From Luteibacter sp. UNC138MFCol5.1 (GTDB lineage Bacteria > Pseudomonadota > Gammaproteobacteria > Xanthomonadales > Rhodanobacteraceae): a stretch of 64,000 nucleotides of DNA. A program made the position numbers and the translations under genes. The notes beneath the pieces are model-generated. The model had not been told where the DNA came from. It saw nothing but the letters and a program-made list of their open reading frames with translations, and did no database searches. Positions 46,084-57,660 of this stretch are shown here, one piece after another. Every line of letters starts with the position of its first letter. The stretch's first letter is position 1. The stretch spans positions 196,488 through 260,487 of the forward strand of contig NZ_FODZ01000001.1 in the NCBI RefSeq assembly GCF_900110505.1. The letters run 5' to 3'.

Positions 46084-46094
46084 ATGGACAGTCG

Positions 46095-46838
46095 ATGACC
46101 CTACTCAGCGTCAACCTCAACAAGATCGCGGTGCTGCGCAACTCGCGCGGCGGTAACGAACCGGATATCGCGACAGCGGCGAATACCTGCATCGACGCCG
46201 GTTGCGGCGGCCTCACCGTGCACCCGCGACCCGACATGCGGCACGTCACGCCGACGGACGTCCGGACGCTCGCCGGCCTGCTGCGCGGGCGCGTCGAATA
46301 CAACATCGAAGGCAATCCGTTCGCACCCGCGCGCGGCGCGTATCCCGGCCTGCTCGAGCTCTGCCGCGAAGTACGTCCGACGCAGGTCACGCTGGTTCCC
46401 GACGGCGACGGACAGATCACCTCCGATCACGGCTTCGACCTCACGAAGGATATCGAGACGCTGAAGCCCGTCGTCGAAGCGTTCCGCGAGATCGGTTGCC
46501 GCGTCAGCGTGTTCGTCGATGCCGGCGGCGAAGGCTTCGAACAAGCGAAGGCCATCGGCGTGCAGCGCATCGAGCTCTACACGGGGCCGTATGCCGAAGC
46601 GTTCCACCGCGGGGATGCGCGCAAGGAACTGGCGTCGTTCGCGGAAACCGCGCAGCGTGCGCAGCAGGCGGGGCTCGCCGTGAACGCGGGGCACGACCTG
46701 AGCCAGGCGAACCTCGGAACGTTCAAGGCGGCGATCCCAGGCCTTGCGGAAGTGTCGATCGGGCACGCGTTGATCGGTGAGGCGCTCTATCAGGGCCTCG
46801 CAAACACGGTACGCGCCTACCTCGACATCCTGAAGTAG
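46095..46838 (+). CDS. pdxJ: pyridoxine 5'-phosphate synthase
   Basis: This 247-residue TIM-barrel enzyme condenses 1-deoxyxylulose 5-phosphate with 3-amino-1-hydroxyacetone 1-phosphate to pyridoxine 5'-phosphate. The family sequences [38 protein letters not shown] and AGHDLSQAN are present. The size matches E. coli PdxJ (243). The ribosome-binding site (GGACAG) is weak. The stop codon TAG lies inside the first bases of a REP-like element. In xanthomonads pdxJ lies next to the tonB cluster, as here. Confidence 0.96.
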   Translation: MTLLSVNLNKIAVLRNSRGGNEPDIATAANTCIDAGCGGLTVHPRPDMRHVTPTDVRTLAGLLRGRVEYNIEGNPFAPARGAYPGLLELCREVRPTQVTLVPDGDGQITSDHGFDLTKDIETLKPVVEAFREIGCRVSVFVDAGGEGFEQAKAIGVQRIELYTGPYAEAFHRGDARKELASFAETAQRAQQAGLAVNAGHDLSQANLGTFKAAIPGLAEVSIGHALIGEALYQGLANTVRAYLDILK

Positions 46839-46932
46839 GAGCGCGCCCTGCGCGCGACAGCTCCTGGCGAGAGCGTGACAGGGCCCGTTCGCCTCTTCGC
46901 GAAAAGCTGTCGCGCGCAGGGCGCGCTCCTAC
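46835..46932. repeat. REP-like long inverted repeat, copy 3
   Basis: The arms at 46835-46862 and 46905-46932 are a perfect 28-base inverted repeat beginning GTAGGAGCGCGCCCTGCGCG, with a 42-base spacer. The left arm contains the pdxJ stop codon. It is of the same subtype as copies 4 and 5. Confidence 0.9.
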
Positions 46933-46953
46933 GGTTGGCGACGACGTATCGCC

Positions 46954-46990
46954 AAAAAAAACCCCGCCGTGAGGCGGGGCTTTTGGTTTT
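46954..46990. terminator. bidirectional intrinsic terminator
   Basis: CCCCGCC and GGCGGGG pair around GTGA, with an A-run on the left and TTTTGGTTTT on the right, so both strands read as hairpin plus U-tract. It separates pdxJ from the leftward tonB cluster and probably serves both. Confidence 0.85.
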
Positions 46991-47007
46991 ACCGGACGAC
47001 CGGGCGA

Positions 47008-47412
47008 TCAGTTGTTGACGAAACCGATCTTGGTCAGGCCCTGGCCCTTCGCGTCGGAAAGCACGCGAGCCACTGCCTCGTACTGAACCGCGTCATCCGC
47101 GTCGATCTGCAGTTCCGGCTGGTTCGACTGCTGGGCGATCACCGCGATCTGAGCCTTGAGGCCCAGTTCGTCGACCGGTGTGTCGTTCCAGTACAGCGAG
47201 CCATCCTGGCGAATCTGCAGGCGGACGGGATCCGGCGGATTTTCCGGGTTGACGATGTTCGGGTTCGGCTGCGGCAGATCGATCTTGATCTTATGCGACA
47301 GCATCGGAGCCGTGATCATGAAGATGATCAGGAGCACCAGCATCACGTCGACGAGCGGCGTGACGTTGATGTCCGACATCGGGCCACCGGAATTGCCTGA
47401 GCTGAATGCCAT
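47008..47412 (-). CDS. exbD2: ExbD-family biopolymer transport protein, ExbD2
   Basis: This 134-residue protein has one transmembrane span in the first third (VDVMLVLLIIFMITAP) with the conserved Asp in VTPLVDVMLV that carries the proton flow, and a periplasmic domain. It forms the energising unit with ExbB and TonB. As second of two exbD genes it matches the exbD1-exbD2 arrangement of Xanthomonas, where ExbD2 has a separate role in plant-surface sensing. Six bases separate it from exbD1. Confidence 0.93.
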   Translation of the reverse strand: MAFSSGNSGGPMSDINVTPLVDVMLVLLIIFMITAPMLSHKIKIDLPQPNPNIVNPENPPDPVRLQIRQDGSLYWNDTPVDELGLKAQIAVIAQQSNQPELQIDADDAVQYEAVARVLSDAKGQGLTKIGFVNN

Positions 47413-47418
47413 GGTTCT

Positions 47419-47832
47419 TTACTCCTTGCCGGTCGACATGAAGCCGACGTGGACCATACCGGCGTCCTTGGCATCGCCAAGGATCTTCTTCACCACGCGA
47501 TATTCGGTGGTGCGATCGGCACGGATCTGGAGTTCCGGCTGCGGCGACTTCGCCGCCGCAACCGCGAACTGAGCCTTCAGTTCAGCCTCGCTGACTTCAC
47601 CGTCATTGAGGAAGTACGTACCGTCCGGCTTGACCGCGAGATCCATCGGTTCGACCGGGGTGTCATCCTTAACGTTCGGATTAGCCTTCGGCAGATCGAT
47701 CTGGACCTTGTGGGACATCAGCGGCGCCGTGATCATGAAGATGATCAGCAGAACCAGCATCACGTCGACGAGCGGCGTGACGTTGATTTCCGACATCGGA
47801 CCACCGGAGTTGCCCCCGCTGCTCATAGCCAT
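47419..47832 (-). CDS. exbD1: ExbD-family biopolymer transport protein, ExbD1
   Basis: This 137-residue protein has the same plan as its neighbour: short cytoplasmic start, a single span with the functional Asp (VTPLVDVMLVLLIIFM), and a periplasmic domain. It works with ExbB to couple the proton motive force to TonB. GAGGAA precedes the start, 13 bases after exbB. Its sequence clearly parallels the following exbD2, so the pair came from duplication. Confidence 0.93.
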   Translation of the reverse strand: MAMSSGGNSGGPMSEINVTPLVDVMLVLLIIFMITAPLMSHKVQIDLPKANPNVKDDTPVEPMDLAVKPDGTYFLNDGEVSEAELKAQFAVAAAKSPQPELQIRADRTTEYRVVKKILGDAKDAGMVHVGFMSTGKE

Positions 47833-47845
47833 GGGTCAGTTCCTC

Positions 47846-48616
47846 TTACTTCTTGACGACGGCGACCGGAGCGGTGCCTTCGACGCGGGCGCCGGTGGCG
47901 AAGAAGTCGTGCAGGTCGTGCGCGAATTCGTCGAACTGGGCGTAGGTCAGGCGGTTCGAGCGCATGAAGAAGTTGTACGCGAGCACGGCCGGGATAGCGG
48001 TGAACAGACCGAACGCGGTCATGATCAGAGCTTCACCGACGGGACCGGCAACCTTGTCCATCGACGCGGAACCCGAGGCGGCGATACCGATAAGTGCGTG
48101 GTAGATACCCCACACCGTACCGAGAAGACCGATGAACGGAGCCGACGAACCGACCGTGGCGAGCAGGGTCAGGCCGCCTTCCAGACGCAGGCTCTCGCGA
48201 GCGACGGCCTGGCGCAGGGCGCGATCGATGAATTCCGAACGCGACAGCGTCTCGGCGAGGCGACCGCCAGCAGCCTGCTGGTGGTGAGCGACGGCCGAAG
48301 CGGCATCGAGAGCGATCTTCGAGAACGGTTCGCCCTTCGGCTGCTCTTCGAGCATGCGAATGGCTTCCTGCGTCGACGAGGTGTTCCAGAAGCCCTGGAT
48401 GACCTTGTCGGCGCGCGAACGCACGAGGCTGTTACGGATGAAGTTGGCGACGATGAAGTACCACGAGAGCACGGACATCGCGACCAGCACCACGAACACA
48501 ATCCAACCGAGGAAGTCGAAGTTGTGGATGAGGTGGTCGAAGCCCATCTGCTTCAGGGCGTCGGCATTCGAGTTCTGACCTGGATTAGCAGGCTGAGCGG
48601 AGGTGTCTTGCAACAT
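47846..48616 (-). CDS. exbB: ExbB/TolQ family proton channel protein
   Basis: This 256-residue inner-membrane protein has an N-terminal span (FLGWIVFVVLVAMSVLSWYF) and two later ones (LLATVGSSAPFIGLLGTVWG, and GEALIMTAFGLFTAIPAVLA) that line the proton path. These are the MotA/TolQ/ExbB hallmarks. AAGGG lies upstream. It follows tonB by 50 bases and precedes the exbD pair. Confidence 0.95.
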   Translation of the reverse strand: MLQDTSAQPANPGQNSNADALKQMGFDHLIHNFDFLGWIVFVVLVAMSVLSWYFIVANFIRNSLVRSRADKVIQGFWNTSSTQEAIRMLEEQPKGEPFSKIALDAASAVAHHQQAAGGRLAETLSRSEFIDRALRQAVARESLRLEGGLTLLATVGSSAPFIGLLGTVWGIYHALIGIAASGSASMDKVAGPVGEALIMTAFGLFTAIPAVLAYNFFMRSNRLTYAQFDEFAHDLHDFFATGARVEGTAPVAVVKK

Positions 48617-48666
48617 AACGCTACCCTTGGGAAGTCAAGCGTGAACAGAGATGTAAGTGAGAGGAC

Positions 48667-49329
48667 TTACAGCTGGTTTAGGTTGAACGTAACGGGGACA
48701 CGTGCATAGCCTTCGACGGCCTGACCGCCTCGCTTGCCCGGGTTGAATCGCCAGTTCCTGGCCGCATCCTGCGCTGCCTTGTCCAGTTCGCGGAAACCGC
48801 TCGACTGGTCGACCTGGATGTCCTTCGGCGAACCGTCGACACCCACGAGGACCAGAAGTACCACCGTACCTTCATGCCGCTGGCGAACCGCCTGCGGCGG
48901 ATACTTTGGCGGATTACGCTGACGGTACGACAGATTCTCGCTGGGCGCGATGTCGGCCGGCGGTGCTGGCGGCGCGGGAGGCGCCGGCGGCGGTGCCGGA
49001 ACGGCATTCGTGCTCGCCTCTTCGACAGCCGGCGGCGGCGGAGCCGGCGGCGGCGGTGTCGGCGGCGGCTTCACCTGCTGAATGATTTTCGGCGGCGGCT
49101 GCTTGGGGGGTTCCGGCGGCGGCGGCGGAGGAGGCGGGGGCGGCGGCGGCGGTTCGATGAAGTCGACCTGCACCACCTTCTCTTTCTGCTTTTCCTGCGT
49201 CTTGGGCGGCGCCATGGGCGCGACCAGCAGCAGGAAGGCGAACGAGTGCAGCGCGATGGCTACTGCCAACGCACTTGTGCGCCCCCAACTGAACGGCGCT
49301 TGGCCGGTTGATTCGTTACTTGAGGCCAT
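48667..49329 (-). CDS. tonB: TonB energy transducer
   Basis: This 220-residue protein has one N-terminal span (TSALAVAIALHSFAFLLLVA), a periplasmic proline-rich stretch (about 55-95, with a run of Pro and Glu-Pro/Lys-Pro), and the C-terminal TonB domain with YPPQAVRQRHEGTVVLLVLV and the ending VTFNL. It energises outer-membrane receptors such as the one at 1.2 kb. It heads the exbB-exbD1-exbD2 operon. Its ribosome-binding site is weak. Confidence 0.95.
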   Translation of the reverse strand: MASSNESTGQAPFSWGRTSALAVAIALHSFAFLLLVAPMAPPKTQEKQKEKVVQVDFIEPPPPPPPPPPPPPEPPKQPPPKIIQQVKPPPTPPPPAPPPPAVEEASTNAVPAPPPAPPAPPAPPADIAPSENLSYRQRNPPKYPPQAVRQRHEGTVVLLVLVGVDGSPKDIQVDQSSGFRELDKAAQDAARNWRFNPGKRGGQAVEGYARVPVTFNLNQL

Positions 49330-49527
49330 CAGTCACTATCAAGAGCTAATCAAGCGGAAGTGAGCCCGCACTGCTCTTCCGGCGCTCGGCGGGTTGACAA
49401 TGCCGAAAACGCAGGTTTCTGCAAGCGGAAAGATAAGCAAGTTACACCAGCATATAGCGTTTGTATAGCACCTGAAGGGAAGATTTATGGCGTCGCACAA
49501 ACCTTACTTTCGGGGCTTTACAAGCGC

Positions 49528-50835
49528 TTACTTGCCGGTACCTGCGGTTTTCAACCAGGCGTTGGCCTTGGCAGACGTTTCCGGATCCTGCGCCGCCTTC
49601 TTCATGGCGTCGATGGCACCCGGCTTGTTCTTCAGACCACGCTCGGCTTCCGCGAGCACCATGTAGGCTTGACCCTTATGTTGCACACCCTTGCTGATGG
49701 CATCCGTCGCGGACTTCTTGGCCGCGGAGTACTGATTTTCCTGTAGCTGCACACGCGCGACCTTCAGCGCCGGCTCGCCGTTCGTGGCGACCGCGGCGGC
49801 CTGCTGGTAGGCGGTGAGCGCGCTGGACATGTTGTCGCCGGTGACGTACGAATCGCCCAGCAGGTTGTAGTTCTCGGCCGACTTCTGCACGACGCCCTTG
49901 TCGAAGCCTTCCTTGAGCACCGCGGCGGCCTTGCCCGCGTTCGCGGCCTGGCGATCGGTGTGCTCCTGGCCGTCGATCAGGTAGACCTTGGCGAGATTGA
50001 CGTACTGCTTCTCGTCCTTGAACGCGCCGGCGCTACGCGCCTTCTCGAGCAGCGCGATCGCTTCCGGATACTTCTGCGCCTGGATCAGCGACGAGGCTGC
50101 GTTGTTCAGCGTGGTCGCGTCGTTCGGGTTCTTGGCGAGCGCTTCGGTCGCGAGCGCCGCGGCCTTGTCGCCCTGGCCCGTCTCCGAGTAGCTGGCGGCG
50201 AGGATCTGGTCCCACGAACCCTGCGGCTTCGCGTCCGGCATCGACTTCGCCTTCTCGATCGCAGCGATCGCTTCCGGGTACTTCTCGAGGCGGTAATCGA
50301 TGTTGCCTTCGAGGCCGTACGAGTCGGCCGTTTCCTTCTTGCCTTCGGCGCGCCATTCCTGCAGCGACTGCAGCGCGGCGGCGTACTGCTCGTCGGCGAC
50401 GAGGAACTGCGTGTACATGTACTTCAGCTGGAAGTAGGTGTCGTTCGGCATCACGCCGATGTCGAGCGCCTTCTTCAGTTCGACGATGGCGCCCTTCACG
50501 TCGCCGTCGTTGTACTTGAGGTTGGCGAGACCCTGCAGCGCGAGGGCCTGAGCGTACTTGCTGCTGGTGCCCGAGCCGTCGGCGAGAGGCGTGAGCAGCT
50601 GCACGGCCTTGTCCTTCTCACCGTTGTTCGCGGCATCCAGACCTTCCTGGATGGCCTTCTGGTCCTTCTCGCTCTTGAGGTCGAGCTTCGGCTCGGAACG
50701 CGTGGCGTTCGGGTACAGCGCTTCCTTCTTGTCCTTATCGGCGGACTTCGTATCGCGTGCGGACGCAACGCCACTGACGAGGGAAAGCGCGATGGCGGTA
50801 GCGAGCGCGAACTTCGAGAAGGAACGCTGTTTCAT
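49528..50835 (-). CDS. exported TPR-repeat protein
   Basis: This 435-residue protein has a signal peptide ending SGVASARD, then helical repeats recognisable as TPR pairs (YAQALALQGLANLKYNDGDV, EKYPEAIAAIEKAKSM, AQKYPEAIALLEKARSA, MSSALTAYQQAAAV). Such proteins scaffold protein contacts in the periplasm. It sits between gyrB and tonB, on the same strand, with about 200 bases to tonB; a link to TonB function is unproven. The ATG at 50835 begins the signal peptide and has GAGGT upstream; the frame extends 11 codons above. Confidence 0.88.
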   Translation of the reverse strand: MKQRSFSKFALATAIALSLVSGVASARDTKSADKDKKEALYPNATRSEPKLDLKSEKDQKAIQEGLDAANNGEKDKAVQLLTPLADGSGTSSKYAQALALQGLANLKYNDGDVKGAIVELKKALDIGVMPNDTYFQLKYMYTQFLVADEQYAAALQSLQEWRAEGKKETADSYGLEGNIDYRLEKYPEAIAAIEKAKSMPDAKPQGSWDQILAASYSETGQGDKAAALATEALAKNPNDATTLNNAASSLIQAQKYPEAIALLEKARSAGAFKDEKQYVNLAKVYLIDGQEHTDRQAANAGKAAAVLKEGFDKGVVQKSAENYNLLGDSYVTGDNMSSALTAYQQAAAVATNGEPALKVARVQLQENQYSAAKKSATDAISKGVQHKGQAYMVLAEAERGLKNKPGAIDAMKKAAQDPETSAKANAWLKTAGTGK

Positions 50836-51053
50836 TGACAGACCTCGGTTGTAGGAGTCGGCACACACAGTGGCTCTCCGGGGGACTACAGAGGTTAACC
50901 CGATTCGATTCCTAAGAACAAGTCGCAGCGCAAGAAAAAAGTACCGTCAAAACAATGACTTGTTAGAAGAATGTTGGCACTGACGGTTTTATGGGCCGAA
51001 GGTTGGCTTGAAAACGCCGTTTTCGTCCACGTGCGCTGTGTGGGTAATCCCCT

Positions 51054-51086
51054 ACAAAAAATGCCCGGTCGTCGCCGACCGGGCAT
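51054..51086 (-). terminator. intrinsic terminator after gyrB
   Basis: ATGCCCGGTCG and CGACCGGGCAT pair over 11 bases with a four-base loop; on the minus strand a run of Ts follows. It stands 32 bases past the gyrB stop codon, so it separates gyrB from the TPR gene. Confidence 0.85.
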
Positions 51087-51117
51087 CGTGTGCAACCACC
51101 ATACGCAGGCGTATCGA

Positions 51118-53628
<2,511 letters not shown>

Positions 53629-54711
53629 TTATAGCAAACCCCTGACCTGACCTTGTTCCACGTGGAACACAGTCACTGGCTGGTCGACAAGGGCGGAAGG
53701 GATCTCCGTGCCCGTCACGAAGACCTGGACGTCGCGGCCAAGAAGTTGCGCGACTACCCACTCTTGATGGGTCCGATCGAGCTCGGATGCAAGGTCGTCC
53801 AGGCAGACCACGGGCCATTCCCCGCGGATTTCGGCATGCAGCGACGCCTGCCCGAGCAGGCAGGCGAGCGCGCATAGCTTTTCCTGTCCGCGGGAGAGGT
53901 GCTCCCTCAGCGGCGCCTGTTCGAAAGCCACAGAGAAGTCCGCCCGGTGCGGGCCGACCGTGGTGTGCCCTCGTCCAATATCGCGCAGCCGCCGGTCGGC
54001 AAGCGTGGTGGCCAGATCGTTGGCCTCGTCCCACCCGGCCTTGTAGCGAATCGAAAACTCGCCGAGCTCCGGCAGGACGTTCCGCATGAAGCCCTGGACA
54101 TGAGGCATGAGACGCTCGAGGTACCCGCGACGAAATGCGGTGATCCCCTCGCCCGCCTGAGCCAGTTCCGCTTCCCAGGGCGCCAGGACCGCCGGGTCGA
54201 CGTTCCCACCTTGCCGTAGGGCGGCGTTACGCTGTTTCAGCGCCCGTTGATACCGGCGCCATTGGTTCACGAAGGCATGTTCCACGTGGAACAAACCCCA
54301 ATCGAGGTACCGGCGGCGCTCGTCCGAAGGGCCGGCGATAAGGTCGTGGGATCCCGGCTCGAAACAGACCACCGCGCATTCCTGCACCAAGGCACCGAGC
54401 GACGCCGCGGAATCGCCATCCACACGCGCCTGCCATCGCCCGCCCTCGCGCCCCAGGCCAAGCCGGCGAATTCGCTCCTCAGCGGTACGGACTTCGGCGA
54501 ACACGGAAAGCGTCGTAGCGCCCCGCTTCAGAAGTACGTCCCGTGATCCCGCGCGGAACGAGCGGCCATGGGAAAGCAGGTAGGCAGCCTCGAGCACGCT
54601 GGTCTTACCGGCGCCGTTGGGCCCGACGAACACGTTGATCCCCGGCGCCGGCGTCAACGACACGCCGTCCAGGCAACGTAATCCGCTTATCCGCAACGAT
54701 TCGAACTTCAT
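53629..54711 (-). CDS. recF: DNA repair and replication protein RecF
   Basis: This 360-residue SMC-like ATPase loads RecA at gaps with RecO and RecR. It has Walker A GPNGAGKTS near residues 29-37, the signature SRGQEKL and Walker B CLDDLASELD. The start at 54711 follows CGGCGGG; the open frame runs 17 codons above it. The gene contains two consensus parS sites, which make the residues FHVEH and FHVEQ in the product. Position between dnaN and gyrB is as in other gammaproteobacteria. Confidence 0.96.
   Translation of the reverse strand: MKFESLRISGLRCLDGVSLTPAPGINVFVGPNGAGKTSVLEAAYLLSHGRSFRAGSRDVLLKRGATTLSVFAEVRTAEERIRRLGLGREGGRWQARVDGDSAASLGALVQECAVVCFEPGSHDLIAGPSDERRRYLDWGLFHVEHAFVNQWRRYQRALKQRNAALRQGGNVDPAVLAPWEAELAQAGEGITAFRRGYLERLMPHVQGFMRNVLPELGEFSIRYKAGWDEANDLATTLADRRLRDIGRGHTTVGPHRADFSVAFEQAPLREHLSRGQEKLCALACLLGQASLHAEIRGEWPVVCLDDLASELDRTHQEWVVAQLLGRDVQVFVTGTEIPSALVDQPVTVFHVEQGQVRGLL
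53655..53670. promoter_or_regulatory. parS: parS centromere site, copy 1
   Basis: TGTTCCACGTGGAACA is a perfect 16-base palindrome and matches the parS type used by Pseudomonas and related bacteria for ParB loading. It lies within the last codons of recF. Confidence 0.85.
54278..54293. promoter_or_regulatory. parS: parS centromere site, copy 2
   Basis: This is the identical palindrome TGTTCCACGTGGAACA in the middle of recF, encoding part of LFHVEHAF. The two copies are 623 bases apart. parS sites cluster near oriC in this group; the par genes are not in the window. Confidence 0.85.
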
Positions 54712-54740
54712 CCCGCCGTTTTTCCCGTTCCCAAACGAAA

Positions 54741-54772
54741 GACGCCGGGGTGTCGAAGACATCCCCGGCGTC
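54741..54772 (-). terminator. hairpin between dnaN and recF
   Basis: GACGCCGGGG and CCCCGGCGTC form a long stem extended by GTC/GAC with a one-base bulge. On the minus strand TTTCGTTT follows. It is a candidate weak terminator after dnaN that limits read-through into recF. Confidence 0.6.
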
Positions 54773-54798
54773 GTGGCCGAACTTTAACGTGCCATGCG

Positions 54799-55899
54799 TC
54801 AGAGGCGAAGCGGCATCACCACGTGGCGGGCCTCGTCGTTGCCCTCTTCCTGCAGGAGACAGCTCGACTGGGCGTCGCGGAGGTTGATACGCACCTTGTC
54901 GCCGCGCAGCGCACCGAGGGCGTCCAGCAGGTAGCCGACGTTGAAACCGACGGCGAGATCGTCGACAACGGTCTCGGCTTCGACTTCTTCCTGGGCTTCT
55001 TCCTGTTCCGGATTGTGGGCGACGATCTTGATGCGGCCCGGGCTCAGTTCGAGCTTAACGCCACGGTACTTCTCGTTCGAGAGAATCGCGGCGCGCTGCA
55101 GGGCGCTGCGCAGGACGTCGCGCTCGATCGTGGCCGACTTGTCGGCGCCGAGCGGAATCACCGCCTCGTAGTCCGGGAAGCGACCGTCGATCAGCTTGGA
55201 CGTGAACACCACGCCCCCTCGGCGAACGCGCAGGTGATTCCGGCCGAACTCCAGTTCCACCGAGCCCTCGCCCGATTCGAACAGGCCGATCAACTCGTTC
55301 ACGCCCTTACGCGGAATGATGATCTGGCGGCGTGCGGAAACGGAGCTTTCGAGCTTGGTTTCCTTCAGCGCCAGGCGATGACCGTCGGTGGCGACGCAGC
55401 GCAGCGTGTGCTCCTGGAGATCGAGGAGCATGCCGTTGAGGTAGTAGCGGACGTCCTGATTGGCCATGGCGAAGGCCGTGCGGTCCATCAGGTCGCGGAG
55501 GACTTCTTCCGGCAGCGTCACGCGCTCCACGAGTTCGATCTCGTCGATCGTCGGGAATTCGCTCGACGGCAGGGTCGCCAGCGTGAAACGGCTGCGGCCG
55601 GCGTTCAGGGCGATGCGTTCGCCATTCAATTTGATGTCGATCTTCGCGCCGTCCGGCAGCGCGCGGACGATGTCGAACAGCTTTCGCGCCGGAATCGTGA
55701 TCTCGCCTTCCTGCACGCCGTCGGCGCCGGTGGTGGCGATCATCTCGACTTCGAGGTCGGTACCGGTGAACGAGACCTCGCTACCGGAGGCGCGAACCAG
55801 CAGGTTGGCCAACACGGGCAGCGTCTGGCGGCGTTCGACGACGCCCACCACTTGCTGCAGAGGTTTGAGCAGTACTTCCCTCTGGATGCTGAATTGCAT
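54799..55899 (-). CDS. dnaN: DNA polymerase III sliding clamp, beta subunit
   Basis: This 366-residue protein forms the ring clamp of the replicative polymerase. It has the start MQFSIQREVLLKPLQQVVGV and the three-fold domain plan, and ends HVVMPLRL, matching E. coli DnaN (366). The start is at the usual place. It lies 213 bases from dnaA across the origin. Confidence 0.97.
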   Translation of the reverse strand: MQFSIQREVLLKPLQQVVGVVERRQTLPVLANLLVRASGSEVSFTGTDLEVEMIATTGADGVQEGEITIPARKLFDIVRALPDGAKIDIKLNGERIALNAGRSRFTLATLPSSEFPTIDEIELVERVTLPEEVLRDLMDRTAFAMANQDVRYYLNGMLLDLQEHTLRCVATDGHRLALKETKLESSVSARRQIIIPRKGVNELIGLFESGEGSVELEFGRNHLRVRRGGVVFTSKLIDGRFPDYEAVIPLGADKSATIERDVLRSALQRAAILSNEKYRGVKLELSPGRIKIVAHNPEQEEAQEEVEAETVVDDLAVGFNVGYLLDALGALRGDKVRINLRDAQSSCLLQEEGNDEARHVVMPLRL

Positions 55900-56052
55900 G
55901 CGTCCCCTACTCCTGCTTTTATGTTTTTAAGATTTATTTAGTGGTTGTTGTTAGGCCGGTGGATATCTTGAAAACTCGTATTTCACTTTGAATTTCAGTG
56001 ATTTACGAATTTATATCTACTGGCTTGAACAGGCGGTTTCGTGTGGGTGCCT

Positions 56053-56061
56053 TGTGGATAA
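56053..56061 (-). promoter_or_regulatory. DnaA box
   Basis: TGTGGATAA is the exact complement of the consensus box TTATCCACA. It lies in the dnaA-dnaN gap. Confidence 0.85.
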
Positions 56062-56098
56062 CTTTCGACCTCGAAACCATCCTCCGGTCATCCACCTA

Positions 56099-56107
56099 TT
56101 ATCCACA
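56099..56107 (+). promoter_or_regulatory. DnaA box
   Basis: TTATCCACA is a perfect consensus box five bases before the dnaA stop codon, facing the previous box. Confidence 0.85.
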
Positions 56108-56112
56108 GCTTC

Positions 56113-57468
56113 TCAGCCCGTCAATATGCGGATGAGCTGCTCCCAGTCCTGGCGCATCCGCACGTCTTTCTCACAGAAACCGCGGATCGTCCGGCACGCG
56201 TGAAGCACGGTCGTGTGGTCCCTGCCCCCGAAGGCCTCTCCGATCTCCGGCAGGCTGTGCTCGGTGAGTTCCTTGGACAGGGCCATGGCCACCTGACGGG
56301 GACGCGCCAGCGAGCGCACACGGCGCTTGGAGAGCAGGTCGGACAGGCGCACCTGGTAGTAGTCGGCCACCGTCTTCTGGATGTTGGGCACCGTGACGGC
56401 CTGCGCATGCGTGTTGAGCAGGTCGCGCAGCGTCTCTTCGGCGAAATCCGTCGTGATCGGCTTGCGGTAGAAGTTGGCACGGGCCGCGAGCGTGTTGAGC
56501 GCGCCCTCGAGGTCGCGCACGTTGGAACGGATGCGCTTGGCCAGCAGCATCGCCACGTCCTCGGACACTTCCATGTCCTTCTCCGCCGCCTTCGACAGGA
56601 GGATCGCCGCGCGTGTCTCGAAATCCGGCGGCTCGATGGCCACGGAAAGACCCCAGCCAAGGCGCGACTTCAGTCGCGGCTCGAGCTTGTCGAGTTCCTT
56701 CGGGTAACGGTCGCAGGTCAGGATGATCTGCTGCTTCGCTTCGAACAGCGCATTGAACGTGTGGAAGAACTCTTCCTGCGTGGTGTCCTTGCCGGCGAAG
56801 AACTGGATGTCGTCGATCAGCAGCGCGTCGACCGAACGGAAGCGCCGCTTGAAGTCGTCCATGTTCTTCTGCTGCAGCGCCTTCACCATGCCGCTGACGA
56901 ACTGCTCCGAGCGCAGGTACAGCACCTTGGCGCCCGGATTGTTCTGCATCAGCATGTTGCCCGCGGCGTGCATGAGATGGGTCTTGCCGAGACCCGTGCC
57001 GCCGTAGAGCAGCAGCGGGTTGTAGGCGCGGCCAGGGTTCATCGCGACCTGCATCGCCGCGGCCTTGCCGAGCTGGTTCGACTTGCCTTCCACGAAGGTC
57101 TCGAACGTGTAGTGCGGATCGAGGTTGTGCACGTGCGGCGGTTCGGGCGCGGCTTCGACCACGCGCGGCGCGGCCTGCGCCGGGCTCGGCGCGGTGGCCG
57201 ACGCCGGGCGTGCGGGGGCCGGACGCGGTCCGGACGAGCCGACTTCGAGACGGACGGGCAGGGCGCGGCCCGTCAGATGCTCGACGATCGACTGGATCTT
57301 GCCCAGGTATTGCTCGCGTACGGTGTCCAGCGAATAGGGGTTCGGCGCGTACAGGAACAGTCCGGTCGCATCCTCCCTGGCCTGCAACGGCATGAGCCAG
57401 GTATGGACGTCTTCGGACGTCAGTTCGCCTTCAAGACGCTCGAGACAGCGCCTCCAGAGATCACTCAT
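56113..57468 (-). CDS. dnaA: chromosomal replication initiator DnaA
   Basis: This 451-residue AAA+ protein opens the origin. Domain I starts [15 protein letters not shown], domain II is a Pro/Ala-rich linker ([18 protein letters not shown]), domain III has Walker [14 protein letters not shown] and [12 protein letters not shown], and domain IV has the box-reading helix [16 protein letters not shown]. The start at 57468 gives the homologous N-terminus, while the frame is open for 80 more codons. No strong ribosome-binding site is seen (AAGAA is nearest). It diverges from rpmH. Confidence 0.97.
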   Translation of the reverse strand: MSDLWRRCLERLEGELTSEDVHTWLMPLQAREDATGLFLYAPNPYSLDTVREQYLGKIQSIVEHLTGRALPVRLEVGSSGPRPAPARPASATAPSPAQAAPRVVEAAPEPPHVHNLDPHYTFETFVEGKSNQLGKAAAMQVAMNPGRAYNPLLLYGGTGLGKTHLMHAAGNMLMQNNPGAKVLYLRSEQFVSGMVKALQQKNMDDFKRRFRSVDALLIDDIQFFAGKDTTQEEFFHTFNALFEAKQQIILTCDRYPKELDKLEPRLKSRLGWGLSVAIEPPDFETRAAILLSKAAEKDMEVSEDVAMLLAKRIRSNVRDLEGALNTLAARANFYRKPITTDFAEETLRDLLNTHAQAVTVPNIQKTVADYYQVRLSDLLSKRRVRSLARPRQVAMALSKELTEHSLPEIGEAFGGRDHTTVLHACRTIRGFCEKDVRMRQDWEQLIRILTG

Positions 57469-57592
57469 CGGGTATTCTTGCCACAGAAGGGGCGCGTGCG
57501 CGCGGGGTGGACGACGAAGTCTACCAGCGTTCCGTCTTCCGCCCTCCGATTCGCCGCCGCCGCGGGCGGCGCTTCCCTCTCTGGCCAAGCGG

Positions 57593-57622
57593 TTGACAGT
57601 TCTCGGGATTGTCACGCATACT
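57593..57622 (+). promoter_or_regulatory. rpmH promoter
   Basis: TTGACA at 57593-57598 and CATACT at 57617-57622 are 18 bases apart and fit a sigma-70 promoter. The start codon of rpmH is 38 bases further down. Confidence 0.7.
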
Positions 57623-57660
57623 TCTGGGCCTTTTTCCATCTTCACCCGGATGTAAGCGCC

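Larger units (their letters stand above)
55900..56112. other. oriC: probable chromosomal origin region (oriC)
   Basis: The 213 bases between dnaA and dnaN hold an AT-rich stretch (about 55915-56025) beside DnaA boxes at 56053 and 56099, with weaker matches at 55958 and 56088. This is the arrangement of a DNA-unwinding element next to DnaA boxes. The rest of the origin may extend into the gap upstream of dnaA. The strand bias switches here, which supports the call. Confidence 0.75.

Noticed and set aside
49082-49363. Glycine-rich small frame on the plus strand
   Set aside because: It is the antisense of the proline-rich part of TonB.
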